Source: Botryococcus braunii (lineage: Eukaryota; Chlorophyta; Trebouxiophyceae). From it: DNA of 52,500 nt. The translations under genes were made by a program, and so were the position numbers. The notes below the pieces were generated by a model, which saw nothing but the letters and a program-made list of their open reading frames with translations, did no database searches and was not told where the DNA came from. Below are positions 1-24,556 of this stretch, piece by piece. The stretch's first letter is position 1; the number at the start of each line of letters is the position of its first letter. The stretch lies in the NCBI GenBank assembly GCA_002005505.1, contig MVGU01001049.1, positions 72,501-125,000 on the forward strand. The letters are read 5' to 3'.

Positions 1-227
1 ACATTGGGCTGGTCTTTTTTTCTCCATTCTTATAAAAGAAGAAAAAGAATTACATCAATCCAGCCCAAAGGGCTGATGAGGTGGAAATCCAAACACATAA
101 GTGGGCCCTCGTCTGCCCTGGAAACCCTGGAACCCTAAGGCCTGGGAAACCTTCCGGAAGGGAGGACAGAGAAAGAGCGCTATCTTTTGAGGGAGGACAC
201 TCCCGGGGAGGGGGGGGGGGCGCCAAC

Positions 228-5165
<4,938 letters not shown>

Positions 5166-5203
5166 CTGGTGAGCACGGAAAGAACCTATTAGTCAGGCCA
5201 AGA

Positions 5204-5331
<128 letters not shown>

Positions 5332-6459
5332 ACTTCACGGTCATACAGCATTGTCGCTGGCTCTTTGTCCGCCCCAGATTGGCCACCGTGGGTTGGATTG
5401 GCAGAAACCAAGGGATGGCAAGGCAGTAACCAAGGGATGGCATGGCAGAAACCAACAGCCAGCACGGCAGAAATCAAGGGTGGGCATGGCAGAAGCCAAG
5501 GGGTGACACGGCAGAATCCGGGGGTTGAAATGTCGGAAAGGGGAAGGGAAAGTAAATGCAAGACCCCCAGCAACCCATGCAGGGTAATTGGTTTTATCTT
5601 GATAACTTCGTGCCACACGCGTCTGATTTGGGACAGGGGATTGCACGGGCCGCAACCCCCCTGTCCCAATTCCGGGTTACGTCAGAAGAAGTTGGATGTA
5701 GGTGGCCCCACACGAATAATATCTCTCGAAGTCACAGCCCTGGGGGATCCAAACACCTTGTGATGAGGGAAGGTACCTGGAAGTATGAATTGGTGCAAAA
5801 CTATGTCGTTTCGTTGCGCTCATCATGCTCGTATCTGGGCGGCCATACATCAATCAATGATTGAAAACCTTCACTGCATCACAACTGAATCAATCCGTCT
5901 TCAGAAATGCAAAGGCTAAAGGATCGCTAACAACTAGCTTGACCTTCTGAATGGAACTTTGAGGATCCGGCAAATGCTACATGGTGTCTGGTCCCGCAAG
6001 CGCATGCAAGTATTGATGATGCCTTTCAAATTAAAAATCGATTTAAAGAATACTAACTTGACATCGGTGTCCCGCGGTGTGGTGTCACTTCGACTCTTGA
6101 GGGATTTGCAACACCGAATTCCAAGTCGCACACAAGCGTAACGATCCCGTCAATTTTTGTATCACACATTCCGGAGCAAACTTCACTGCTACAAGCTCAT
6201 CAGCGTTGGTAATCGGGATCCTGGATGCATTCTACAGGCTGCGACAGATCACGGTAGGATTCGTACGATTATGGCGCCAAATAAACTGGCTTAGTAATGG
6301 CTTTTCATCGACTAGTGTAATGGGATGGCCAGAAGAATTTGCATAAATTTGTTTATAATTCATAAAATATTTAATTTAGGACGCTAATGGCCTCCAGAAT
6401 TTTGTATCAACGGAATAGGCTACAGCGATCTTAGTCATCCAATACAGCCAACTTGGACT
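5332..6459. other. Intergenic stretch with 22-bp minisatellite
   Basis: About 5395-5530 holds six degenerate 22-bp units of the form GGCAGAAACCAAGGGATGGCA. The missing first exon of the jacalin gene could lie here but cannot be placed. Beyond 5540 no gene-like frame is recognisable. Confidence 0.6.
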
Positions 6460-7661
6460 TTGGATAAAATTCCAAGTCTGAAATATTTTGCCCGTGCGGT
6501 TGCGGAGGGCGTAGCTGTCTTCGATGACGCCCTTCATTCCTCCCTCCGGCGCATTGTGGTGGCGGGGGGGCCGGGCTTCGGCTCTCTGCAGGCGGAGATA
6601 GCCGCCCTACCCCTTTCAGCTGGGGGCTTGGGGATTGTTAGGGCTGAGGACATTTCGCCAGTGGCCTTCTTAGCTTCCGTCCTGCAGACCCAACGCGTCC
6701 AGGAAGAGGTCCTGGCGGGTTGCGAGGTGCCCGTGTCTAGGGCCGTTGAGGCGGCGCGCTTGTCTTTCCTTGACGTTTGCCCAGATTTCGATTGGGAGCT
6801 TCTCGATGAGGCGTTCCTTGATACAGATGTCCAACGCAAGCTGGGTGAGCTTCTTTCAAACATTCGTCGACGAACCCTACTCGCGTTGCCCGCTCAGGAA
6901 CGTCTCATTCAGGTCCTGGACTCGGCGGCCCGCCCTCATGCCTCGGGGTGGCTCCAAGCACTCCCGGTGGAGCGCATGGGCCAGGTCATGGCCAACATCG
7001 AGTTCCGGTGTCGGCTTCGGTATCAGCTCCTCAGTCCCATGTTCCCAAGGGGGGCTCCATGTCCCCGGTGTGGTCAGGACATGGATCGGTTTGGGGACCA
7101 CGCGGTCCAATGCCGGGTCGGTCGCGGGGTGGCGGTCACCTATCGCCATAACGCGGTGCGGGATATGTTGTTTCGGGTAGGGAAGGAGGTGGAGGCGGTC
7201 GTCACCCGGGAACCGCCACTTCCGGTTCGGGTTGTGGGTTTTGAGACGCGTCGGCCGGACTTGGTCTTTCTTGATTGGGATGGGGGCCGGGATCTCTATG
7301 TTGATGTGGTGGGAACCTCTCCACTTGCCGCCTCTCATTTGGCTGGTGGTGGGGCCTTTCTGCCGGGGGGGGCTGCGGCGCGGGCTGCGGCTGGCAAGCT
7401 GGCCTCGTACCGGGAGGTCTCCTCAGACAGCCCCCCCGAGTCGTTTTCCGCCCCTTTGCATTTGAGCCGTTGGGGGGGTTGGATTCGGCGGCGGAGGAGT
7501 TCTTGAAGCGGCTCCAAGGCATGGTTAATCAGGCGCTAGTTGCGCATGAAGACCTTGTCTGGTTTTCTACGCATCGGCGCATCGGCTTTGCGATTGCCCG
7601 GGCTGTTGGGCGGCAGTTGGCGGCGCGATTACCCTATGGGGGGGTGGGCGTTCGGATTTAG
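6460..7661 (+). pseudogene. R2-type LINE 3' fragment (restriction-like endonuclease end)
   Basis: Seen: one frame from 6460 to about 7430 and a second from there to the stop at 7661. The protein has an LPLSAGGLGI motif, then the CCHC pattern CPRCGQDMDRFGDHAVQC (C-x2-C-x9-H-x3-C), an RH-rich motif (YRHNAVRD) and RRPD followed after 14 residues by D (LYVDV). Known: R2-like LINEs end in exactly this order, CCHC knuckle then a PD-x12-14-D restriction-like endonuclease that nicks the target. The polymerase domain is missing, so this is a 5'-truncated copy, which is usual for LINEs. The frame breaks in a run of seven C (7431-7437); one extra C would join SDSPP to RPFAFEPLGGLDS. The 3' end is probably near the A-rich AATTATAAAAA at about 7732-7742. 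The host gene, if any, is not recognisable. Confidence 0.72.
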
Positions 7662-7997
7662 GTTACGGGGGTGACTGGTGCTATGCCAGCAGCGCTGGCT
7701 TCTGTGGTGCGGGGGGTGATTTCCTCTTATGTAATTATAAAAATACTGTTCGAAAGTTGCCCTTTCCCTCCGGCCACCTTGCGAGGGGATGGGACACGTG
7801 AAAGAGCCGCTTTTCAAGGAAGACACGCATAAAGTTTCCAAGCAAGCAAGCAAGGAAGGGAGAGGAAGGAAAGGATTACTGTGAGACCCAGGAAGAGTGG
7901 AAGGCTTGGAAGGAAATATTACATCCAGAACCAGCCACAGTGGCGTACCAGCGCTCGGTGTCCGCGAACGGTGGTGCACGCACTGACGCATGCGTGA

Positions 7998-8131
<134 letters not shown>

Positions 8132-8468
8132 AGGGGAGGGAGGGAGGGAGGGAGGGAGGGGAGGGAGGGAGGGAGGGAGGGAGGGAGGGAGGGAGGGAGG
8201 GGAGGGAGGGAGGGAGGGAGGGAGGGAGGGAGGGAGGGAGGGAGGGAGGGGGAGGGAGGGAGGGAGGGAGGGAGGGAGGGAGGGAGGGAGGGGGGGGGAG
8301 GGAGGGAGGGAGGGAGGGAGGGAGGGAGGGAGGGAGGGAGGGAGGGAGGGAGGGGAGGGAGGGAGGGAGGGAGGGAGGGAGGGAGGGAGGGAGGGAGGGA
8401 GGAGGGAGGGAGGGAGGGAGGGAGGGAGGGAGGGAGGGAGGGAGGGGGAGGGAGGGAGGGAGGGGAGG

Positions 8469-8514
<46 letters not shown>

Positions 8515-8530
8515 AGGGGGGAGGGAGTGG
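8132..8530. repeat. (GGGA)n / (GA)n polypurine tract
   Basis: About 400 bp with only G and A on the plus strand: GGGA tetramers with scattered G insertions, then (GA)n at about 8472-8506 and a G-rich edge. Open frames across it (GREGG or PSLPP repeats) are low-complexity artefacts. Confidence 0.95.
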
Positions 8531-8675
8531 AGACACACACATCACAGCTGTTAGATGCATCCAGCCCCACCAAAATGACAGCTAGCTAGGGACAGCCATA
8601 GATCGGCCTGATCAGAAATTATCAAAAACTGCAGTGCATCTCAGATCCCCGACTCCGATCTGACGTAGCCCATCC

Positions 8676-8750
8676 ACACATGTGGTAGTACCACATGTGT
8701 ATTTCACTGTACCACTGGTACAGTGAAATCGGTCTAGAATTAGTAATTCT
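8676..8750. repeat. Three adjacent perfect palindromes
   Basis: 8676-8700: 12-bp arms around one G. 8701-8729: 14-bp arms (ATTTCACTGTACCA) around one C, starting at the very next base. 8736-8750: 7-bp arms (AGAATTA) around one G. No mismatches in any arm. Confidence 0.9.
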
Positions 8751-9766
8751 GATTAACACGTTGAAGCTTGCTGTTCCCCGAGACGGACACTCCACCTGTC
8801 AGCTCCTCTCCTACTCTCAAAATCTTGTCCGTTAATGAAACGTCAAATTCCATCAATCAAACGTCGAAGTCCATCCGCCTCTTCCCATGCTCATCATGCG
8901 TACCGAAACCGCAAATTGTGCTGTTTGATTCAGCTGCAACTGGCAGATGGCCCTTCAAACCCTATACCAGGACCCTCGAAAATCGTATACACCGGGAACC
9001 TCCGAAAAATACACTGGAAATCTCGACACTACTCAAGTAGGCAGCCTTAGATCATGAAACCCAGTCAATTGATACAACCCAATAACATAAGAGCTGGAGG
9101 GTGTCCAAAGCTGCTGTCACTTTGAAAGAAACAAGCGCAAATGACTAAAATCTGCTGCCACTTGAGCACGGACGCAACCGATCAAAACTGATGCCACTGG
9201 AGTACGAGCGCAACCGATTGAGACCTGCTGCCACTTGAGTACGAGCGCGACTGATTTCCGGGCTGCTGGTCCCGCGCAGCCCGCCCTCTCTTCCCGCACC
9301 TCAAACACGGCGCACGGGTCACAGCATGTTGGACACCTTGTTCCTGGTTAGGACATGTTTCACTTGCTTTCTTGGTGCATGTTTCATCTAAATGCGGATC
9401 CTGGTTAGGACATGTTTCACTTGCTTTCTTGGTGCATGTTTCATGTAAATGCGGATCAGAATGGTCCGACGGCTCGCAATGGTCTGACTGTAGATCCAGA
9501 CGCTGTCTCATTCTCCTCCCTGCCCTTCCGCGTCCGTCCCTCACTCCTCATTCCCTCACTCCCCATTCCCCCACTCCGTCCTACCCTCACTCCCCATTCC
9601 CTCACACCCCATTTCGTTGCTCCCCACTCCCTCACACCCCATTTCCTCGTTTCCATTCCCTCACTCCGTCCTACCCTCACTCCCCACTCCCTCACACCCC
9701 ATTTCCTCGCTCCCCACTCCCTCACACCCCATTCCATCACTTCCATTCCCTCACTCTGTCCTACCC
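8751..9766. other. Intergenic stretch with minisatellite
   Basis: No recognisable gene. 9120-9240 has degenerate repeats of TGCTGCCACTTGAG(T/C)AC. 9340-9440 repeats a ~55-bp unit (GGACATGTTTCACTTGC). 9535-9775 is a TCACTCCCCATTCCC minisatellite running up to the stop codon of the nucleostemin gene. It may be its 3' UTR or a last intron. Confidence 0.6.
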
Positions 9767-16877
<7,111 letters not shown>

Positions 16878-16904
16878 CTGCACCAAGCCCTCGCCCCACC
16901 CTTC

Positions 16905-17390
16905 TTGAGCACGTGTGAATCTGGAGGTCTCTCACAACCGGCACCCCAGCCCCTCTTGAGCCTGTGGGAGCGGAAGTGTCTGATAAAGGGCAGCCTGACC
17001 CTGTTGAGCCTGTGGGAATGAAAGCTTGTAAATACAGGCACCCCAACCTGCTTGAGCCTGTTTGGATGGAAGAATCTGACACCTGGGACCCCAACCTGCT
17101 TGAGCCTCTTTGACTGGAAGAATCTGACACCTGGAACCCTAACCCCCTCGAGCCTGTTTAATTGGAAGAATCTGACTACTGGCACCCCAACCCCCTTGAG
17201 CGCGTGGGAATGGAACTATCTACCAGCTGGCACCCCAATCCCCTTGAGCCCGTGGAAATGTAAGTATGTAATTATGGGCAGCCCAACCCTCTTGACCCTA
17301 TGAGAATGGAAGAAGCAAATAACTGGGCACCCCCACCCTCTTGAGCCTGTGAGAATGAAAGTATCTGACAACTGGCACGCCTTCTTCAGC
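16905..17390. repeat. 48-bp minisatellite, about 10 copies
   Basis: TTGAGCCTGT-type cores recur at 16905, 16956, 17004, 17052, 17100, 17148, 17196, 17244, 17292 and 17340, so the period is 48 bp. It lies immediately upstream of the nucleostemin start at 16877, probably as leader or promoter sequence. Because 48 is a multiple of three, a 16-residue repeat is open on both strands (for example SLFDWKNLTPGTLTPS on plus), but neither looks like a real protein. Confidence 0.85.
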
Positions 17391-18275
17391 CTGCTGAGAG
17401 GACAACTCGTTTGAATCTTTGCTATTTCCACATTCAAAAGAGGAGGAAGGTTGTTCAAGCCACTTAACATGTACACGGACTTGTTGGAGCAGCTCCAAGA
17501 TAAAGTAGCATTCTTGTCGAGGCTAGAACCAGGAGCTGGCAAGCGGAATCCCGCAAGGCAACGTATGAATTGTTTTTAGCTGCTCAGATGATGTAACAAT
17601 AGCCAAACAGGCGCTGAGCCCTCCATGGAAAATGGGAGGAGTATCGAATCGGCGGCGGCTTGTAAACTCCAGGAGAATACACAACCCTCACGCTCACCCC
17701 TACATGTATTAGATAGCTAAACGCAACATGAATTGCAAATTGATAGGCTCTAAATATTGGGAACACCGTGTCCATTGTGAATAATGCCATTTGGTCACCT
17801 TGCAATATTGTCGTGCCGGTGCCTGCAACCACTTGATCCGGTAGCTGCTCCACGCTCAGAACGCCAAATCCCGATTAGTGATTATTCGCAGTCTTTGTCT
17901 AGCATGCACACATCGTGCTCATGACAGCCGGCGCTGAGTTGGTTATTCAGGCAGGTCGTACGTCGATCATACTTGCAAGGCGGCGATCATACTTGGAACT
18001 CTACCCGCCCTCATGGGTCTCACGTGGGCGGCGAAATCACACCCCACAGATGAACTGGGGAGAAACACCAGGCGGAAGGGAAGAGAAACACCAGGCGGGG
18101 TCTGTTCACAAACTAGTATTTCTCTTCTACTGATATCGCTGGGCGTAGATACGGACAGTTGAAACTTGTTTCCACCAGCCGACATTGTAGGTAGGGGCTG
18201 GTCGGAGGAACACACAATTTCAAACTGCTCTGGGAAACACTTTCACTCATAAATTGTCAATTTAGTAGCTTGTAG
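17391..18275. promoter_or_regulatory. Shared upstream region of a divergent gene pair
   Basis: Lies between the nucleostemin start (16877, minus; with its minisatellite) and the NOP16 start (18276, plus). No clear TATA box or other motif could be assigned and no coding frame is convincing. Its role as a bidirectional promoter follows only from the head-to-head layout. Confidence 0.35.
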
Positions 18276-18958
18276 ATGGGGAGATCTCGTAGGCGTATAA
18301 AGAAACACCGCCCAGTCGTGAAGGTTGTCAAGAAACATCCTGGCCTCAACCGGAAGTCGAAGGTTCCCGAGGAGGTGGCGCGTGGAACTGTGAGTCAAAT
18401 AGCCAAAAAGATCGGAAAAGAGTAAGCTGGCCCACAGTAACCGATGCGCATGGCGTCAACCCTCCAAGCATTGCCACCAGTCGCAGTCTTTAATTAGCCC
18501 TCCCAGACAATCACAAACTGTGTCCTCCTTGCACCACACTGTTTGCAAGTTTATGATCTTCCCCAGACGGAAACTCGGCCAGGATCGCGTTTCATTAGAG
18601 GAGGCTGGAAGAGGGGATCATTTTAAAGATGCCACAACTGTGCTGTGTGCCTATTCCCACCTGGGTTGCACAACCACACGCGTGATGCTTGAGTTTAGTG
18701 CTAATGCTCACACACCTGCTGCTTTGGGTTTTAGCAATGCTCACATAGCTCTTACTGATGCTGCGATGTGTATGTAGGCTGACATGGTCGGACAAGCACA
18801 CACTTCGGAGCAACTATAAAAGTAGCGGGCTGATCGTGGACCCCAATGAGGGCTTTGGTCGGTCCGGGCCAGTTGACATTTTCCAGGTCCTTCTCTTATT
18901 CCTCCTCATGTTCCTCTTTCTCCCCTTTCTCCCACTGGTCCCCATGATCATCAACTCC

Positions 18959-19009
<51 letters not shown>

Positions 19010-19216
19010 TCTCATTGATCATCATGATCATCATCATCCGCATCATCATCATTATCATCAGCAAAGCAGCAGCTGAATGAACATCTCTAGGGGTCTCTTT
19101 GAATGAGTGTGAGTGGGCTACGAATTTGGGGATGCAGGCCATACCTGTCCTTAGCTACGTGCTCCTGTCTTTGCTCCCCCAGCCCTCTCTACTTGCCTGC
19201 GCGCACGCGTGCGTGC

Positions 19217-19311
<95 letters not shown>

Positions 19312-20256
19312 TGTGTGTGTGTGTGCGCGCGCGCGCGCGCGCGCATGTGTGCGTGGGTGCACGTGCACGCTCTCGTGCGTGCGTGCACGCCTCTGCGCTG
19401 TGCATTGTAATTGCAGAGCATCGGGACGCCATTCCTGAAGAGAGTAAGTTCCTGAGATCAGGATGCTGGCATGCAGGAGAAGGCTCGCCAAGCAGAGGAG
19501 GGCGTCCTTCACTACGAGAGCGACGATGGTATGCCATCTTTCAACCCCCTCATCAGCCGTGTGAGTGTGCATTGCATTCTCTGCAGCCGTGCTTTCTAGC
19601 TCTGGTGCCCCCTGCTCCCCCAACCCCAAACTTCTCACTCTCACCTCTCGAGCATTTGGCGCCCTCACCCCAAACCCAAATCTCTCACTCTCACTCCTCA
19701 CTTCTCACACTTCTCGTGCATGTGTGGCTGCGTGCGGGTCGAGAGATGTGGTGGAAGGATTGCCGGACTTGGCGGTGGACGTGATCAGCCTTGTGCAAGG
19801 GTCACAATCCTCTCTGACTCTGACCTCGAACCATATAAACCTGATTCACATCAAACCCCAATGCAAATTATTTAATAGGACCTAACCGCACTGCCCACCA
19901 TAAATACGTCCATCCATAATTGTTCGTTTGCAAAGTGTCACAATGTGGACACTGATCTTGGAGCGTAAACTGTGGGTGAAGCACGCTGCTCATGGTTTGC
20001 AGACATGCGGACGCTGGAGGGTCGGGAGCGGAGGAGCGGCAAGGCCCCGCCGCAGAAGCTGACAACTCACCAGACGACGATCGTGCAGAGGCTGGTGGAG
20101 GCACACGGGGCGGACATCGAGGGCATGGTGAAGGACACCAAGCTCAACTGCATGCTCCTTCCGGCCAGCAAGCTGCGCAAGATGGTGGCGGCCTTCCACA
20201 TGTACAGCGAGCGGGAGCGCTGTAACTTCCGCGTGCCCTCCAAACGCCTCTGGTGA
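18276..20256 (+). CDS. NOP16: Ribosome biogenesis protein NOP16
   Basis: Seen: five exons, 18276-18421, 18778-18886, 19417-19443, 19477-19528 and 20003-20256. Phases join without conflict into 588 bp, 195 aa. Exon 1 gives the basic N-terminus MGRSRRRIKKHRPVVK. Exon 2 gives TWSDKHTLRSNYKSSGLIVD with the family W-x-NYK-G pattern. Exons 4-5 give an acidic YESDDD stretch. The C-terminal signature is RLVEAHGADIEGMVKDTKLN (residues 141-160), then LLPASKLRKMVAAF. Known: NOP16 is a nucleolar 60S assembly factor of about 180-230 aa, and this length fits. Exons 2 and 3 are the weakest: the exon 2 donor is GTCCTT and exon 3 is only 27 bp (SIGTPFLKR), though flanked by a good acceptor and GTAAGT. The introns hold a (CAT)n tract and a (GT)n tract. 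It is head-to-head with nucleostemin. Confidence 0.87.
18958..19065. repeat. (CAT)n trinucleotide microsatellite
   Basis: CAT repeats, pure to about 19010 then degenerate, in NOP16 intron 2. Confidence 0.95.
19200..19345. repeat. (GT)n microsatellite with CG edge
   Basis: About 100 bp of GT then alternating CG, in NOP16 intron 2 just before the 27-bp exon. Confidence 0.95.
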
Positions 20257-21521
20257 CGCTGCTTTGCAAAGCCAGTGCAGAGGCGGGGCCTGAGGGTGTC
20301 GGGATTCTGTGCTGAGTAGCACACTGCTTCCTGTCAGCAAGTTTCCTATGTTGCCTGCTAGGAACATTGGACGAACGGAGTTCGAACCAGCTGTTCACCC
20401 CCCCTCCCCCCCTTTTTTTCGGGTGTCATTTTTAGTGTCCCCCCCCCCCCTGGCCGTGAGGGAACTGGTGAGAGAGGCGCTGCACTGCCGGCCCTGGCGC
20501 AGAAAGCCGTCCATACAGAGTGTGGGCGACACATCCCCCACGTGTCTTTTACACAGCAGATGTCTTCTCCTGGCTAGGCAATTCCCCTGACGCAAAAGCC
20601 TGTCGAGAGAGCTTGTGGATGGCGGTGCCCGCACGTGGTTGGACCCTGCAGATGTCGTCTCCTGGCTAGGCACTGCCCCCTGACGCAAGAAGCCGTCTGT
20701 AAAGAAGATGGCGTGGCGCAGCCCACACGTGTTTATACACTGCGAAGGTCTTCTGCTGGCCTACTCAGGACTCCTGATGGAGGAGCGGGTGCGTAACCTA
20801 TCGTATCAGGGCCATCACGTTGTGTGCCTGCCTCACGTGACCCGGATATCAAGGGCCCCTCCTTTTGCTTGCCGTGTTTAATCGTGCTTTCTTGGACAAA
20901 TTCGAACTGGATGTGCATGCACTCCTTGCAAGGCGGGATTGCTGACTGCAAGAACGATGAGAGACGGATGCTGAATGTGGGAACGATATGCGATTAGTAA
21001 TCTTGTTGAACGTGCGGCCCGTGTAGAATGTCCGGGCGTGCACATGATGTACATTCATGAAGCGTTGCCTGTTCGGACCCCTGAAGTCTTCCCTGTCCGA
21101 ACGATCTCCAAAGTGTCTCCTGAGATTATGGGTCCCGCTTGTGGGTATGGATGCCTTGAGAGTGTGGTTGGCTCGTGTGGGAATGCATGACTTGCAAGCC
21201 GGAAGCCGGCAGCCTTTTTTAGAAGCTTAACCGGCGTGGAACAGACTCTTAGCAGAATTCACGCTTGATGCGCAAGCTTGTCCATGCATGATTCGTATGA
21301 AATGCTCATAAAGTTTTGAAATGTAGAGAAGCCCCGAGGAGCAATGCAAATCAGCAATGAATTAGGAGGCTGAGCATGAGTGTGGTATTGAAGCCTATCG
21401 TGCTTCGCCTATTGCTTTTGTACAAGATCTTGAGAGCCATTGGACACCAGTTGCAGCCTGCCATCTGTGTCTTTCAGTAATAAAACCAGCGGGACATTGA
21501 CCCATCATGTGGGTGGGGGTG

Positions 21522-21522
<1 letters not shown>
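20257..21522. other. Intergenic stretch
   Basis: No gene recognised. 20500-20760 has degenerate ~110-bp repeats built on GTCTTCTCCTGGCTAGGCA and CTGACGCAA(A/G)AAGCCGTC. Confidence 0.5.
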
Positions 21523-21567
<45 letters not shown>

Positions 21568-21613
21568 CTCTTGTGTGTGCGTGTGCGTGTGCGTGTGCGT
21601 GTGTGTGTGCGTG

Positions 21614-21694
<81 letters not shown>

Positions 21695-21700
21695 CGTGTG

Positions 21701-21736
<36 letters not shown>

Positions 21737-21743
21737 TGTGTGT
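21523..21743. repeat. (GT)n microsatellite
   Basis: GT tract with GCGT and GTTGT interruptions ending in (GCGT)n and a G run. Confidence 0.95.
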
Positions 21744-24556
21744 TGAGGGGGGGGGGGACAACACAAACCACAACAATTTGAGAGGGAGGAGAGGCTTCAA
21801 AGCATAGTGAATTCACGTCCAAAGTCCAAAGGCAAATTGTCACGGAATATTCATAACATATTAATCTGTTACAAGAGCATATCCGCTTGACCCTTCCAGT
21901 CCAACCTAACATTCTAGCAATGCAACCACGTGAGCACCACGTGACGGCAAGTACTATCTCCATCTGAAATCCATAGAGCCAAGCCATGACAGCAAAAGCA
22001 ATTTGAAATGCTGCAGTTTTCGAGACGCTACTTCGTTGACTGTTACAACTCCGCCCACGTTACATGTGCTGCGCAGCAGACGTCCCCGAAACATGATTGT
22101 GCAGAAGGAAGCTCCTATACCTCTCCTTTCGTCCATAATCCACTGGACTTGTCATGGTCGCCGGCTATGCCACGACCCTTAGAAAGAGCTTCTGGGTACG
22201 AGGCATGGCCCAACTCGCAATAATGCTTGTGCACAAAAACACAGACGGTGAGGGTGCACCATGGTTACCAAAGTATTAAGACTCCTAATGCCCACAATGG
22301 CTTGTTTAATCTTCAGGTGTTTGGTCGGATCCCGAGATGACACCCATCAGGGGCACAAAACTGCATGCAGTCCCTGAACTTACCCAAATGACGATCTTTC
22401 CCTATGGACAACTGGGGGCCCCCACCCCGGGGTGGGGGGGGGGGGAGATCCCATGGGGAGGCAGTTGTCCCCCTCTTCCCAGAAACAAATTGCCCTTAAA
22501 GTTCCCACTGCCATTGGAGGTGTGCTAAAGCGTGCGAGACGGGACGTAGACCCAGAACACGAGTAAAGTGGTCATGCAGATGTTGGCCTACGTGTGTCTG
22601 CCCACGCACATTCATAAATCGCTTAGTGATACCACATGATGCTGAAGTAAAAGGAACGTAAGACTTCGAATGACTGCTTGGGTCTTGTTGGGACTCCGGG
22701 GGAGTCTGCAGGGTGTTTGCATAACATGAAACTTGAAATCGAGTCAATGTACCGTCACCGAACACCGGCACTGATTCATGAAGTCATGGCGCTTGCCCGC
22801 CGTGACTGCCCGCGAAGCGTGATAGCTCATAAGCCCTGCATAGAAAGTGAGTATAAACCAAGCATTACTCATGGACAGAGTGTTATTGTAAGTCCATGAG
22901 GTGGCCTCAGACTTGCCCTGTTAACAGGACAAGTCTGTTAACATGGCAAGTACTTTCGTTCTGTATCTCCTTTATTGTCGCTAGCTGCCCTGAAGTGAGT
23001 GTTCTTAAAGCGATTGTCAGTCACTTCAATATCAATAAAGGTAGTGGCCATGACCTGACACTCAAAGATGTAGATAGTGTACACATGTGGTACTAAGCTA
23101 TGAGGGCATGCTTAATCAGGCCAGGTCTCCACCTCCTGCAGCAAGCGCCAACCTTGAGGACCCCGGGGCCCGTCATAATCAGGACTTGCACTTCCCTGGT
23201 TATCGGAACATTATACTAGGGCAAGTAATTTCCTGGTTTACATCATATGATAATTCATGCATGCATTGATCACCTGGAGAAGCCCGTCCATGGCAACGAC
23301 TCTGGAGCTGCACTAACTCAATCTGTCAAGCGAGGAAAACGACCTCCTACAGATAAAACATTGCATAACCCCGAGCTGCAGAAGGATTACATACATTAAG
23401 GGGTCAGGCTCCTCCGGATAATCAGATGCAGGTAATCCTCTTATATTGTCGCACAGTTGCCAAATACTACCGTTGTTGACCACAGTAGTATAGTTGACGT
23501 TGTTTAGGCATTAAGAATACCACTGCCATGCATGGCAGTGCTATTCACATATGTTCAGTGGTATTCACATATGTGCGGTTACAACGCTAATATGTGCGGT
23601 TCAAACGCAGAAGTATTAATGCAGTATTGACGCACGCACGCACGCACGCACACACACACGTGCATGGGGCAGCGCTGCTCACAAAACACTGTCGTATAGA
23701 GTATACGACAGTGTACGCATGCATTCACATTGCTCACCTTCACAAAGGAGTATATCTGGGAGGAAGTGTTGGTGCGGGGTTGGTGCTGCTGACACCTTGT
23801 TTAGCAATCAAATACAGCAGTATACTGCTCGTACCTCCCTCTTTTCATCGAAGGTTCTTCTCACTGATTCATGTACATTATTCACATAAACATTTGCATG
23901 TACATGTGTATACCATTGTACAATGCATTGAAGTATGTATCAGAACCGTTAACCCTAAGGACGTTCCGTAGTGTACAACCAGTGTTGAAACCTTGCACCA
24001 AATCATTATGATCTTTTTACAGGACCTGACCTCTTGTACATCAAGTAGCTACATGATGAGTAGCATGCATGTCTCCAAAAATATGGGACGCGTCCGCTGC
24101 CGTTCTCGACGGTTCCGAATGCGATTGCATTCAGCAAGACAATTCCTTTACCGAAGGGGGCTTGGACAGCGGCGGCCATATGGCATGCATGACTAGCACC
24201 CCTTCCATACGCATGCCTTAATGCATCACTCATGTTCCTAATCATCTCTTACGTATACACTCTCAATAGAGTCTGTAACTAGTAGCCAACTTGCGACTGT
24301 CCAAGACTTGTACTTGCGTAGAGGTACCTATATGAACATCATTTTATATTCTTTTCTTACCACCCTTGAAACATCTGCATAAATCTGTACTTGCATTATC
24401 CATGAAGTTCAAGTCAAGTGATGTGTCTAAAACCCAACCATGTAAACACAATGAGCCCTAAAAGGTACCTGCCAGTTGTATCTACACGTATGTCAAAACA
24501 GCGTACACACTTGTACGTAACTATACGTACCTACAGGCTCAGTAGTTTACACAACA
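21744..24556. other. Intergenic stretch with palindromes
   Basis: No recognisable gene on either strand. Contains palindromes at 22908-22937 (15-bp arms, one mismatch), 23515-23546 (16-bp arms, one mismatch, perfect 20-bp core) and 23686-23714 (13-bp perfect arms, 3-nt loop), plus a short (GCAC)n tract at 23630-23660. Confidence 0.6.
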
